DNA of 64,000 nt from Polaromonas sp. (GTDB taxonomy: Bacteria; Pseudomonadota; Gammaproteobacteria; Burkholderiales; Burkholderiaceae_C): positions 1-64,000 of the forward strand of contig NZ_JAAFGZ010000005.1 in NCBI RefSeq assembly GCF_010365105.1, given 5' to 3'. Each line of letters starts with the position of its first letter. Position 1 is the stretch's first letter. Positions 18,718 through 25,706 of this stretch are shown here, in pieces. The notes below the pieces were generated by a model that ran no database searches, was not told the origin of the DNA, and worked only from the letters and a program-made list of their open reading frames with translations. Both the position numbers and the translations under genes were made by a program.

Positions 18718-19107
18718 ATGACAGACAAGAAAAGTATCCTGGTGATTGGGGTGCAACCTACGCTCATGGATTTTTCTGATCCAGACTACGCCGCTTACCC
18801 TGGCATGAACGCGGCGAAGGTATTGGCCGGCCTCAAAGCTTCTGAAGACAGCTTGACTGACCGAGGCTACGACGTGCAAATGTGTCTTACCGATTTTGGT
18901 GAAACTGCTGAAGCAGTTGTTCGGGACCAACTGGAACAAAAACGGTTCGATTGCATCGTCATTGGGGCAGGCATACGAACAATCGCAGGAAACTTTTTAT
19001 TGTTTGAAAAGTTGATAAACGTTGTACACGCGCACGCTCCTCAAGCCAAGCTGTGCTTCAACACTGGGCCGACTGACACCACTGAGGCAGTACAGCGCTG
19101 GCTCTGA
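18718..19107 (+). CDS. cassette-borne conserved hypothetical protein 2
   Basis: A 129-residue soluble protein. It opens with a hydrophobic strand and glycine (KKSILVIGVQP) and has a second strand FDCIVIGAGIRT, suggesting a small Rossmann-like or flavodoxin-like alpha/beta fold (inference). The phrase FLLFEKLINVVHAHAPQAK looks strongly conserved; I believe relatives exist in unrelated bacteria but cannot confirm it here. The start is ATG 18718 with GGAG seven bases upstream; ATG 18706 is in frame but less well placed. Flanked by attC-like sites on both sides. Confidence 0.75.
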   Translation: MTDKKSILVIGVQPTLMDFSDPDYAAYPGMNAAKVLAGLKASEDSLTDRGYDVQMCLTDFGETAEAVVRDQLEQKRFDCIVIGAGIRTIAGNFLLFEKLINVVHAHAPQAKLCFNTGPTDTTEAVQRWL

Positions 19108-19144
19108 AATGCAAGACGACTTTGTGCTTTCGCAAGGTAGAGTT

Positions 19145-19202
19145 GCCTTACCATTCGTTGCAACGGACTGCCTTCGACAGCGGTGAAACTCCAACGTTAG
19201 TC
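19145..19202 (+). mobile_element. attC-like site 2
   Basis: Another 58-base site: GCCTTAC at the left (one mismatch to RYYYAAC), AACGTTAGTC at the right, and a central TTCG loop flanked by ACTGCC and GACAGC. Its length equals that of attC-like site 1. It lies 37 bases after the stop of cassette gene 2. The right core deviates from GTTRRRY at one base. Confidence 0.7.
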
Positions 19203-19281
19203 ATCAAGGAGCGCCTGCGATATAGACAAAAGCCAGGCAGAAGTCGTTTGCGATGCCGTAGCAGAGGAAGCACAAAAACAG

Positions 19282-19319
19282 GAAACCGGGCGCAAGAACA
19301 CTGCAACTCGCCCGGTTTC
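19282..19319. repeat. 11-base perfect inverted repeat before a cassette gene
   Basis: GAAACCGGGCG (19282-19292) and CGCCCGGTTTC (19309-19319) pair perfectly around a 16-base loop, ending four bases before the ATG at 19324. On the minus strand the stem is followed by TGTTTTTGTG, so it could terminate minus-strand transcripts. On the plus strand it could hinder ribosome access to the gene. Confidence 0.5.
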
Positions 19320-19323
19320 GATC

Positions 19324-19704
19324 ATGTACCGGTTTCCCGAACTCAATTCATTCGAGGCCTGGGAGCGTCCAATCGTCATAGCCAAGTCCACAAAGCGCGC
19401 AATGCGCAATAAGTCAGTTCTGCTGGCCTGGGCTGTCTCCACCGCAGTCGTTCTGGTGCTGGCCTACTTTGCAATGACTGCGTACAAAGGCACTTCACTT
19501 TTCCTGCTCTGGCCAGGCGCACTTGCAGTCTGTGCGCCCATGTACTTCTATCGTCGCAAAGTCATTCGGAAGTTGGTTTACAAGCGCTCACGGCTGCGTG
19601 TTCGTAGCAAAAGCGAAGAGTCCCCCAGTGACGCCTGGCCCTTTTTTCAGGCGGACCCGCCTGCGACGATTCGGTCCACTGAAGTCAAACGTCAAGTTGC
19701 ATAA
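19324..19704 (+). CDS. cassette-borne hypothetical membrane protein 3
   Basis: A 126-residue protein with two hydrophobic helices (about 32-54, LLAWAVSTAVVLVLAYFAM, and 59-77) followed by a strongly basic stretch (RRKVIRKLVYKRSRLRVRS). No family recognised. The last 25 codons run through a degenerate attC-like site, so the C-terminus is encoded by recombination-site sequence, as happens in some cassettes. No good ribosome binding site is visible; a hairpin immediately precedes the start. Confidence 0.55.
   Translation: MYRFPELNSFEAWERPIVIAKSTKRAMRNKSVLLAWAVSTAVVLVLAYFAMTAYKGTSLFLLWPGALAVCAPMYFYRRKVIRKLVYKRSRLRVRSKSEESPSDAWPFFQADPPATIRSTEVKRQVA
19633..19697 (+). mobile_element. degenerate attC-like site 3
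   Basis: It starts with GCCTGGC (two mismatches to the left core) and ends with GTCAAGT. The tail CCACTGAAGTCAAACGTCAA is nearly identical to the tail of attC-like site 1 (CCACTGAATTCAAACGTCAA), which shows common origin. GGACC (19653-19657) pairs with GGTCC (19673-19677). It overlaps the end of the preceding gene. Confidence 0.55.
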
Positions 19705-19722
19705 ACGACCCTGTTTTTCCCT

Positions 19723-20385
19723 ATGCGTCCAGAAGTCGAATACCCATCAAATCGATTGCAAACCGTAGCCGGCAAAGCGCTGGCATCTCTGTGCTTGGCC
19801 TATGCGGCCGTCTTGGGGGTCGGACTGCTCACCCTGCCGTCGCCAGACAAGCAGATTCAGGATCCCTGGTTCACGCTCATGGAAATTCTGATTCTCGCAA
19901 TTGCACCAGCAATGGTTGCATTCACGGTAGGCATCCACTCGGCCGCATCTGCGGAGAGAAAACCTTTGGCACTGCTTGGCGTGATCTTCATGAGCATGTG
20001 TGCCGCGCTCACTTCATCAGTTCATTTTGCGATATTGACGCTCAGCCGCCAGCCCGAGATGGCAGCTACCGCATGGGCAGGGCTGGTCTTCTCTTTCACC
20101 TGGCCGTCTGTGGTCTACGCCCTGGACATTTTGGCGTGGGACGTATTCTTTCCTCTGGGGGCCTTGTTTGCTGCGTTTGCAGTTCCGGGCACTGGGCGCA
20201 GGCGGTGGGTGCGCCAACTGCTCTACGCGAGTTCTGCTCTTGCATTCCTTGGGCTATTGGGTATACCGTTAGCCAACATGAACATCAGGAACGTCGGAAT
20301 CATTGGCTATGTGGTTCTTTTCCCGATGGCCGCTGCTCTGTATGGCACCACGTTCAAACCGTCAGGCACCCAGGGAGCGACCTGA
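19723..20385 (+). CDS. cassette-borne hypothetical multi-pass membrane protein 4
   Basis: A 220-residue protein with about six predicted membrane helices (near 17-36, 50-70, 82-103, 115-145, 160-180 and 185-207) and a short soluble N-terminus. I recognise no family; the overall layout resembles small DUF-type membrane proteins often found in integron cassettes. It begins 25 bases after the attC-like site 3 core and its stop adjoins the attC remnant at 20385. Codon use includes more A/T-ending codons than the flanking core genes. Confidence 0.7.
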   Translation: MRPEVEYPSNRLQTVAGKALASLCLAYAAVLGVGLLTLPSPDKQIQDPWFTLMEILILAIAPAMVAFTVGIHSAASAERKPLALLGVIFMSMCAALTSSVHFAILTLSRQPEMAATAWAGLVFSFTWPSVVYALDILAWDVFFPLGALFAAFAVPGTGRRRWVRQLLYASSALAFLGLLGIPLANMNIRNVGIIGYVVLFPMAAALYGTTFKPSGTQGAT

Positions 20386-20424
20386 GCACTTGGTCGAGCG
20401 GACCCACTTCGGCATGCCGCTTGA
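20386..20424 (+). mobile_element. attC remnant 4
   Basis: Directly after the stop codon, TCGAGCGG (20394-20401) pairs with CCGCTTGA (20417-20424), allowing one G-T pair, around a TTCGG-containing loop. The GGTCGAGCGGACCC string resembles attC left arms. No right-hand GTTRRRY core follows, so the site appears truncated and probably inactive. Confidence 0.4.
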
Positions 20425-20532
20425 GGGCCCTGTTTCATTTTCGGGATTGCGTTGCTTCTGGCTTGAGTTCCATGCGCCTTCGATTTGATTTGAAGGCTTT
20501 TGTGTCATTCAGACTTTTCACAAGGACCAAAA

Positions 20533-20997
20533 ATGCATCGTTCAAAACTAATCGCAGCGACGCTGGTCTCATGCCTGCTCGGATGTACATCCGCTATCGC
20601 AGCAGATCCGACCACTGCAAATGACGCCTTCAAGCCCTACAAGCTCGTCGGAGGCTGGGACTTCACAAGCGGAAACAGCGGGCGCAAATACTCCGGCGAT
20701 GTCCGGATTGAAGTCAACACACTTGCGGCGAATGGCGTCATGCATGGAAAGGTTTCCTTCGACGGACGACAGACAAATGACAATTGCAGCACACGTGGCG
20801 TCTTCAATGATGATCCGGTTGAGGCCGAAATTCGAAAGACAGCGGTTGGCTACGATGTGTCGTTCATGCTGAAGTGTTCGAAAGGAGAAAGTCCTCAATT
20901 GCGCCAATGGACACTTGCGTGCGAGGGCGACACCTGCACCAGACCCGAAGTTCTTCCGAATGGCAAGGGCATGCTCACAGTCAAACAAGTGGACTGA
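20533..20997 (+). CDS. cassette-borne putative lipoprotein 5
   Basis: A 154-residue exported protein. The signal peptide (residues 1-18) ends in a lipobox, SCLLGC, with Cys18 the predicted lipidated residue. The mature part is soluble, has three further cysteines (in DNCSTRG, MLKCSKG and ACEGDTC) and reads like a beta-rich domain, but I recognise no family. The start is ATG 20533 with AAGGA eight bases upstream; an upstream in-frame codon at 20500 would disrupt the signal peptide. An eroded attC tail follows. Confidence 0.75.
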   Translation: MHRSKLIAATLVSCLLGCTSAIAADPTTANDAFKPYKLVGGWDFTSGNSGRKYSGDVRIEVNTLAANGVMHGKVSFDGRQTNDNCSTRGVFNDDPVEAEIRKTAVGYDVSFMLKCSKGESPQLRQWTLACEGDTCTRPEVLPNGKGMLTVKQVD

Positions 20998-21027
20998 CGA
21001 CCCTTGCCACTGAAGTCAACGCTCAAC
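20989..21027 (+). mobile_element. eroded attC-like tail 5
   Basis: GTGG (20989-20992) can pair with CCAC (21007-21010), and the tail CCACTGAAGTCAACGCTCAA matches the tails of sites 1 and 3 except for a small deletion and a changed core. It is the rightmost clear trace of the cassette block. Confidence 0.4.
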
Positions 21028-21149
21028 CCCTTTCTCAAACGAAACGCCAACGGCAGGCCACCAGGCATGTTCTGTGAAACGCAGCATTTCTCCCAGTCCA
21101 GGCCTGGCATCCTTCCGTTGTCACCCGCTTGTCTTGAATCCCAGATCTT

Positions 21150-21461
21150 ATGAAATCACCCGTTGTCCTTAGCGCCGGAGCACAGGCCGCAGTCGCTGCG
21201 CTCATCATGCTGGGCATGGTCGGCGGCTCTCTGATCGCGGCCTACTCCGGGTTCGGCACGTCGCCGCGCCATGGAGGTCCGTCAACTTTCGTCCCGGCAC
21301 CTCAGGCTTACTTGCTGGCTGCCACGATGTACGGCATGTCTGCCATCGGCTTGCTCGCCTTGCTCAGCAACCGAAAAGCCTCGCGCACTGTGATCACCCT
21401 TGCTGCGGTCGCGTATGCCATTGCTGCAGCAGGCCTGACAGCGGTGTTGTCTCCGAACTGA
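21150..21461 (+). CDS. small hypothetical membrane protein
   Basis: A 103-residue protein with three hydrophobic segments (about 12-32, 49-68 and 77-97) and no charged domain of note. It resembles short integron-cassette membrane proteins but I do not recognise a family. It lies after the last attC trace; no attC-like site follows within 21462-21648, where the only structure is a 6-base hairpin TTCCTG/CAGGAA at 21514-21531. Whether it belongs to the cassette block is uncertain. Confidence 0.6.
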   Translation: MKSPVVLSAGAQAAVAALIMLGMVGGSLIAAYSGFGTSPRHGGPSTFVPAPQAYLLAATMYGMSAIGLLALLSNRKASRTVITLAAVAYAIAAAGLTAVLSPN

Positions 21462-21648
21462 GACACTGTGGGCAAAGGGGTGTCTGGCACATGTGTCGTT
21501 TTGATTTGGCGGCTTCCTGAATGAACAGGAACCGGATTTCAATGATTTCAATCACAGCTATCAACAAGTAACGGAATTTAAACTTTTAAATGTGTCGTCA
21601 ACCCGTCTTTGAATCCCGCATGAATGTGCGTTGATCAGTCAGGCTTCC

Positions 21649-21969
21649 ATGAACCCACCCACTACTCCCGACGGGCGCTACTTTGTCGTTCGCGGCCGGC
21701 TGTGGCGGGCCACCCATCCATCCCTGCCTGAAGACGTGCGCGGCGCACTGGTGCAGCAACTCATGAACGCCCGGCGCGCCGTGAAGACGGCTCTTGGCGC
21801 CCAAGACATAGCCAGACTTGCGCAAGCCCGGGCAGAAGTCAACGCAGCGAAAATCGCGCTGGGCGAACGCGGCCCGGTCTGGTGGACCGATGGCGCCAGG
21901 GATTTCAACCGGCACCTAGTCAAAAATACACCGTATGCCGAGTGGTATCAACGCCTTGAGGGGTCCTAG
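21649..21969 (+). CDS. conserved small hypothetical protein
   Basis: A 106-residue soluble protein starting MNPPTTPDGRYFVVRGRLWR. It contains an Ala/Arg-rich helical middle (LMNARRAVKTAL) and a conserved end (GERGPVWWTDGA, then HLVKNTPYAEWY). I recall close relatives as a widespread uncharacterised protein in Burkholderiales; function unknown. ATG 21649 is preferred to the in-frame ATG at 21631 because the conserved part begins there. GC returns to core-like levels, so I place it outside the cassette array. Confidence 0.75.
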   Translation: MNPPTTPDGRYFVVRGRLWRATHPSLPEDVRGALVQQLMNARRAVKTALGAQDIARLAQARAEVNAAKIALGERGPVWWTDGARDFNRHLVKNTPYAEWYQRLEGS

Positions 21970-21987
21970 ACATGAGAACCACATCCA

Positions 21988-23166
21988 ATGAATTTGCCTT
22001 CCCGTGACGGGTTCAACGCTTTGTTGAGTGCTGACTGGTGGCGCGGTTTCCTGCCGGCGCGTACCCGTATCAACAACCGCGAGCGGCTTCGCATCGTGGC
22101 AGGCTCGCTTTTCGGAATTTTCCTGACCGGGCTGCTGTGCTTTTATTTTGGCCAGAGTTCAGTGGTGCAAAAACTTCCCTGGCTGGTCGCACCGCTGGGG
22201 GCGAGCGCGGTGCTGGTGTTTGCCGTTCCTGCCGGGCCGATGTCGCAGCCATGGCCCGTGGTGGGTGGCAACACCTTGTCGGCGCTGGTGGGCATTGCCG
22301 GCGTACACGGCATGCACCTTCTGGGCTCGCCGGAGTTGGCCGCTGCGCTGGCCGTGGCTACGGCCATTGCCGTGATGCTGGCGATGCGCTGCCTGCATCC
22401 GCCCGGCGGCGCCATGGCTCTGATGATGGTAATGGGGGGAATCCGTGAGCCGGCATTTGCGCTGTACCCGGTATTGCTCAACTGCCTCTTGCTGGTGCTG
22501 GCCGGCATTGGCTACAACAATGCCACGCGCCGGCACTACCCGCACAGTCAGCTAAAGCCTGCCGCGGCGCCCACTTCACCCACCGACCAGATGCTCGACG
22601 CGGACCTGGACGCGGTGCTGGCACGTTACAACCAGGTGCTGGACGTGAGCCGTGACGATCTCAAGGCGCTGCTGGTGGAGACCCAGCTGCGCGCTTACGA
22701 GCGCAAGCTGACCCAGATGCGCTGCGCAGACATCATGTCCCGCGACCTGGTGACTGTGGCGTTTGACACGCCACTGCAGCAGGCGTGGGCGCTTCTGCGC
22801 GAACGCCGCATCAAGGCCCTGCCGGTGGTGGACAAATCCTTTCGCATCGCGGGCATCATCACACTGGCCGATTTCATGCGCGCGGCTGAACTGGATGTCT
22901 ATGAAGGCTTTGGCGACAAGTTGCGAAATCTGGTGCGCACGACAGCCAATGTCTTCTCCAGCAAGCCCAAACTGGTCGGCCAGATCATGACGCGCAACGT
23001 GCGGGTGGCCAGCATGGAGAGGTATCTGGTGGAACTGCTGCCGCTGTTTGGCAGCACGGGCCATCACCATATTCCCATCGTGGACGAGGACAAACGCCTG
23101 GTCGGCATGATCACCCAGTCCGACCTGGTTGCTGTGCTGGGAAGGGCCGCTGACCCTGCGGCCTAA
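21988..23166 (+). CDS. HPP family membrane protein with CBS domain pair
   Basis: A 392-residue protein. Residues 30-190 are an HPP domain: four to five membrane helices and the name-giving CLHPPGGA motif (about 137-144). Residues 240-392 hold two CBS modules (MRCADIMSRDLVTVAFDTPL and GQIMTRNVRVASMERYLVEL), which usually bind adenine nucleotides. A plant/cyanobacterial HPP protein transports nitrite, but the substrate for HPP-CBS proteins is not established. The gene starts 18 bases after the preceding stop, so the two are probably co-transcribed. Confidence 0.85.
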   Translation: MNLPSRDGFNALLSADWWRGFLPARTRINNRERLRIVAGSLFGIFLTGLLCFYFGQSSVVQKLPWLVAPLGASAVLVFAVPAGPMSQPWPVVGGNTLSALVGIAGVHGMHLLGSPELAAALAVATAIAVMLAMRCLHPPGGAMALMMVMGGIREPAFALYPVLLNCLLLVLAGIGYNNATRRHYPHSQLKPAAAPTSPTDQMLDADLDAVLARYNQVLDVSRDDLKALLVETQLRAYERKLTQMRCADIMSRDLVTVAFDTPLQQAWALLRERRIKALPVVDKSFRIAGIITLADFMRAAELDVYEGFGDKLRNLVRTTANVFSSKPKLVGQIMTRNVRVASMERYLVELLPLFGSTGHHHIPIVDEDKRLVGMITQSDLVAVLGRAADPAA

Positions 23167-23505
23167 GCTGGGCGCATGCTGGCCAGAATGCAGATTTTTT
23201 TAGACTCGGTTTGACTCGCCCCGCTGGCCAGTCGCCTTGGCGCGAAGCATGGTTGGTCAGCATATCGAGGTGTTGCTTTTCTCCCTGGCTGTGTTCAACA
23301 AAATAGATCGACAGGCCAGATTTTTTGCATTCGCGCTTCATAAAACTGCAGTACAGGCTATCGATTGACCTGATTATGTAACGCACATATACTAAAAGAC
23401 ACGATTAGATACTCATATCAATACTCTGGTCAGCACCTGCTTTTTGAGGTGCTGCTTCGTCAAAACCATGCGCTTTTGTGGCAGAGCAAATAACCAGGAT
23501 TACCG
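23167..23505. other. intergenic region, 339 bases
   Basis: No convincing gene. It contains T- and A-rich stretches (around 23190 and 23370-23410) unlike the flanks, and a stem CAGCACCT (23431-23438) / AGGTGCTG (23447-23454) with an 8-base loop, 51 bases before the next start codon. An open frame on the minus strand (23386 to 23111) reads into the HPP gene and lacks any recognisable domain. Confidence 0.5.
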
Positions 23506-24015
23506 ATGTTTTCAAACCCGAATCGCCGGCTGTGTTTGCTGAGCGTCGCGGCCTTTTTCCTTGCCAAACCAGCCCATGCGCTGGACGACCCCAAAGGAAA
23601 GGTCGTTTTGACCGTCAGCGGCAATATCAAGGTCAAAACCGCCGGTGATTTGGCCAAATTCGACATGGACATGCTGGCGGCCCTTCCCCAGCACAGCTTC
23701 TTGACCATGACCCCCTGGTACCCGGAGAAGAAAAAGTTCACCGGGCCGTTGCTGCGCGACGTTCTGGCAGCTGTCGGCGCGCAGGGAAAAACCTTCAAGG
23801 CAGTCTCCCTGAACGATTACAAGGTCGAGATTCCCGTCGCGGATATCCAGCAGTTCCCGGTGATCCTGGCGCGCCTGATGGATGACAAACCGATGGCGAC
23901 AAGAGACAAGGGGCCGCTGTTCATTGTTTACCCGTATGACAGCAACATCGTGCTTCAAGCAAACTTGTATTACAACCGCTCTGCCTGGCAAATTCGTGCT
24001 CTCGAAGTGCAGTGA
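23506..24015 (+). CDS. exported sulfite-oxidase-fold (molybdopterin-binding-like) protein without cysteine
   Basis: A 169-residue periplasmic protein. Signal peptide residues 1-25 (cleavage probably after AHA). The mature domain matches the oxidoreductase molybdopterin-binding fold: VLTVSGNIKVKT near the start and a closing block KGPLFIVYPYDSN...NRSAWQIRALEV. Enzymes of this fold ligate molybdenum through a conserved cysteine, and the mature protein here has none, so catalysis is doubtful. Its stop overlaps the GTG of a histidine kinase gene, suggesting it serves as a sensor partner (inference). Confidence 0.75.
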   Translation: MFSNPNRRLCLLSVAAFFLAKPAHALDDPKGKVVLTVSGNIKVKTAGDLAKFDMDMLAALPQHSFLTMTPWYPEKKKFTGPLLRDVLAAVGAQGKTFKAVSLNDYKVEIPVADIQQFPVILARLMDDKPMATRDKGPLFIVYPYDSNIVLQANLYYNRSAWQIRALEVQ

Positions 24016-25469
24016 CTGAAGCCGTCCAGCATCCTCTATTACGCTACGTGTTTTCGGGCCGCTGGGCAGTGGGTGTGACGGCGTTGCTGATAGCCGTGTT
24101 TGTAGCTGTCGGCTGGATACAGGCGCGTCAGAGCCAGCGAATCGACGGCACCATTGCCTACAAGGAAGAAAATATCTCGTGGATTTTCTTCCAGCTTGAA
24201 TACGAGTACACCGCGCTTCGCGACAGCCTGCGTCAGGCACGGCGCTACCCCCAGGCCATCAATGCCGAGGCGCTGCGCCAGGGTTATGAAATTTTCGTCA
24301 GCCGCTTCTCGCTGGTGCAATCCATGCAGCTCAGCAGACCGGATGTATCGCTGCCGAACCAGCCGCATACCTCTGAACTGATCGCACAATTCATTGGTCG
24401 CGCCGATCCCTTCCTTTCAGAAAATTCGCCTTCCCGCCTGACGCCGGACGTCATCGCCATCCTGTTGAACGAAGTCGAGCCGCTTGTCGACCCCATCCAT
24501 GACCTGTCATTGCTCACCATTGAGGTGGTGGGAGAAAGTAATCAAAACCGCGATGCTGTGGCGCGTGAACAGGTTCACATCAGCATTGCGCTGAACATTT
24601 TTCAGGGTTTGCTGACGCTGGCCTTCGCGGTCATATTGCTTTGCAAAATTCGTTCGCTCAAAAAACGCAGCGACGAGTTGGGTCGGGCAAAAGACGAAAT
24701 CCTTTTGCTCAACAGCGAACTGGAAGACCGGGTGCGCCAGCGCACCCTCCAGCTTGAAGCGGCCAACCAGGCCCTGGAAACGTTCTCGTATTCGGTGTCA
24801 CACGACCTTCGCGCACCCCTGAAAACGATTGACGGATTCAGCCATTTGCTGGAGCGGGCGGTGGCCGACAAGGCGGGCGAAAAAGGCAAGCATTACATGC
24901 ACCGTATCCGCAATGGCGTGCGGCACATGGGCGAGCTGATCGATGGTCTGCTGTCACTGGCGCAACTGTCACGCGACACGCTGCAGTTCAGCCAGGTTGA
25001 CCTGAGCGCACTGGCCAGGCGCGTTGCGCAGGAGTGCCAGGAACGCGAGCCATGCCGCCGGGCAGAAATCCACATTCAGGACGCAATGGTCGCCACGGGT
25101 GACTGGCGCCTGTTGGGGGTGGTGGTGCAGAACCTGCTGAGCAATGCCTGGAAATTCACGTCCAAGCGCGAACTGACCCGGATCGACATCGGCTGCGCGA
25201 CGAACGCAGACAACGAAACCGTCTATTTTGTCAAAGACAATGGCGCCGGCTTTGACATGGCGTACGCCGAGAAGCTTTTTGGCACCTTCGAGCGGCTGCA
25301 TTCACCCTCGGATTTTGAAGGAACCGGCATCGGCCTGGCCACTGTGAAACGCATTATTGAACGGCACGGCGGCCGTGTCTGGGCTGAAAGCAAGGTAGAT
25401 GACGGCGCTGTGTTCTATTTCACGCTGGCTGATGTCAAGACAAGGCCACCCGGTGACGTCTTGCGATAG
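24012..25469 (+). CDS. membrane sensor histidine kinase coupled to the sulfite-oxidase-fold protein
   Basis: A 485-residue kinase. Membrane helices at about 17-37 and 190-212 bracket a periplasmic helical domain. A coiled coil (215-255) leads into HisKA with phospho-acceptor His264 (YSVSHDLRAPLKTIDGFS), then HATPase_c with VVQNLLSNAWKFT, DNGAGFDM and GTGIGLATVKRI. The HDLRAPL type is typical of phytochrome-like kinases. No response regulator gene is adjacent. The GTG start overlaps the upstream stop as GTGA, so the pair is translated together. Confidence 0.88.
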   Translation: MTEAVQHPLLRYVFSGRWAVGVTALLIAVFVAVGWIQARQSQRIDGTIAYKEENISWIFFQLEYEYTALRDSLRQARRYPQAINAEALRQGYEIFVSRFSLVQSMQLSRPDVSLPNQPHTSELIAQFIGRADPFLSENSPSRLTPDVIAILLNEVEPLVDPIHDLSLLTIEVVGESNQNRDAVAREQVHISIALNIFQGLLTLAFAVILLCKIRSLKKRSDELGRAKDEILLLNSELEDRVRQRTLQLEAANQALETFSYSVSHDLRAPLKTIDGFSHLLERAVADKAGEKGKHYMHRIRNGVRHMGELIDGLLSLAQLSRDTLQFSQVDLSALARRVAQECQEREPCRRAEIHIQDAMVATGDWRLLGVVVQNLLSNAWKFTSKRELTRIDIGCATNADNETVYFVKDNGAGFDMAYAEKLFGTFERLHSPSDFEGTGIGLATVKRIIERHGGRVWAESKVDDGAVFYFTLADVKTRPPGDVLR

Positions 25470-25706
25470 GGTTTTGGCGTCATGGCAGTGGTGTCAGCCC
25501 CGCAGCCGCATCCTGAATGCATTGCCGTAGATCGGCGTGGAGGAAACCGCAGGCAAAGGTGTGATTTCAGAATTCATGGCGCGATGTTGAGGACCGCGCC
25601 AATCGAATAGCACGATTGTGTTTTTTCAATCCTTGGCCAAGCTGTCCAGCCCCGGCATTCCCGTACACTGCCTGCCCCGCATCCTGCACTCCGCAAGGCC
25701 GCTCCC

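Noticed and set aside
18044-21461. Interpretation of the small-gene block as a prophage or insertion sequence remnant
   Set aside because: No transposase, integrase, phage structural gene, terminal repeats or target duplication were seen; the attC-like sites explain the layout better.
23111-23386. Minus-strand 91-codon frame between the HPP gene and the sulfite-oxidase-fold gene
   Set aside because: Its first half reads like protein but I recognise nothing, it overlaps the HPP gene and has no good ribosome binding site; left as unproven.
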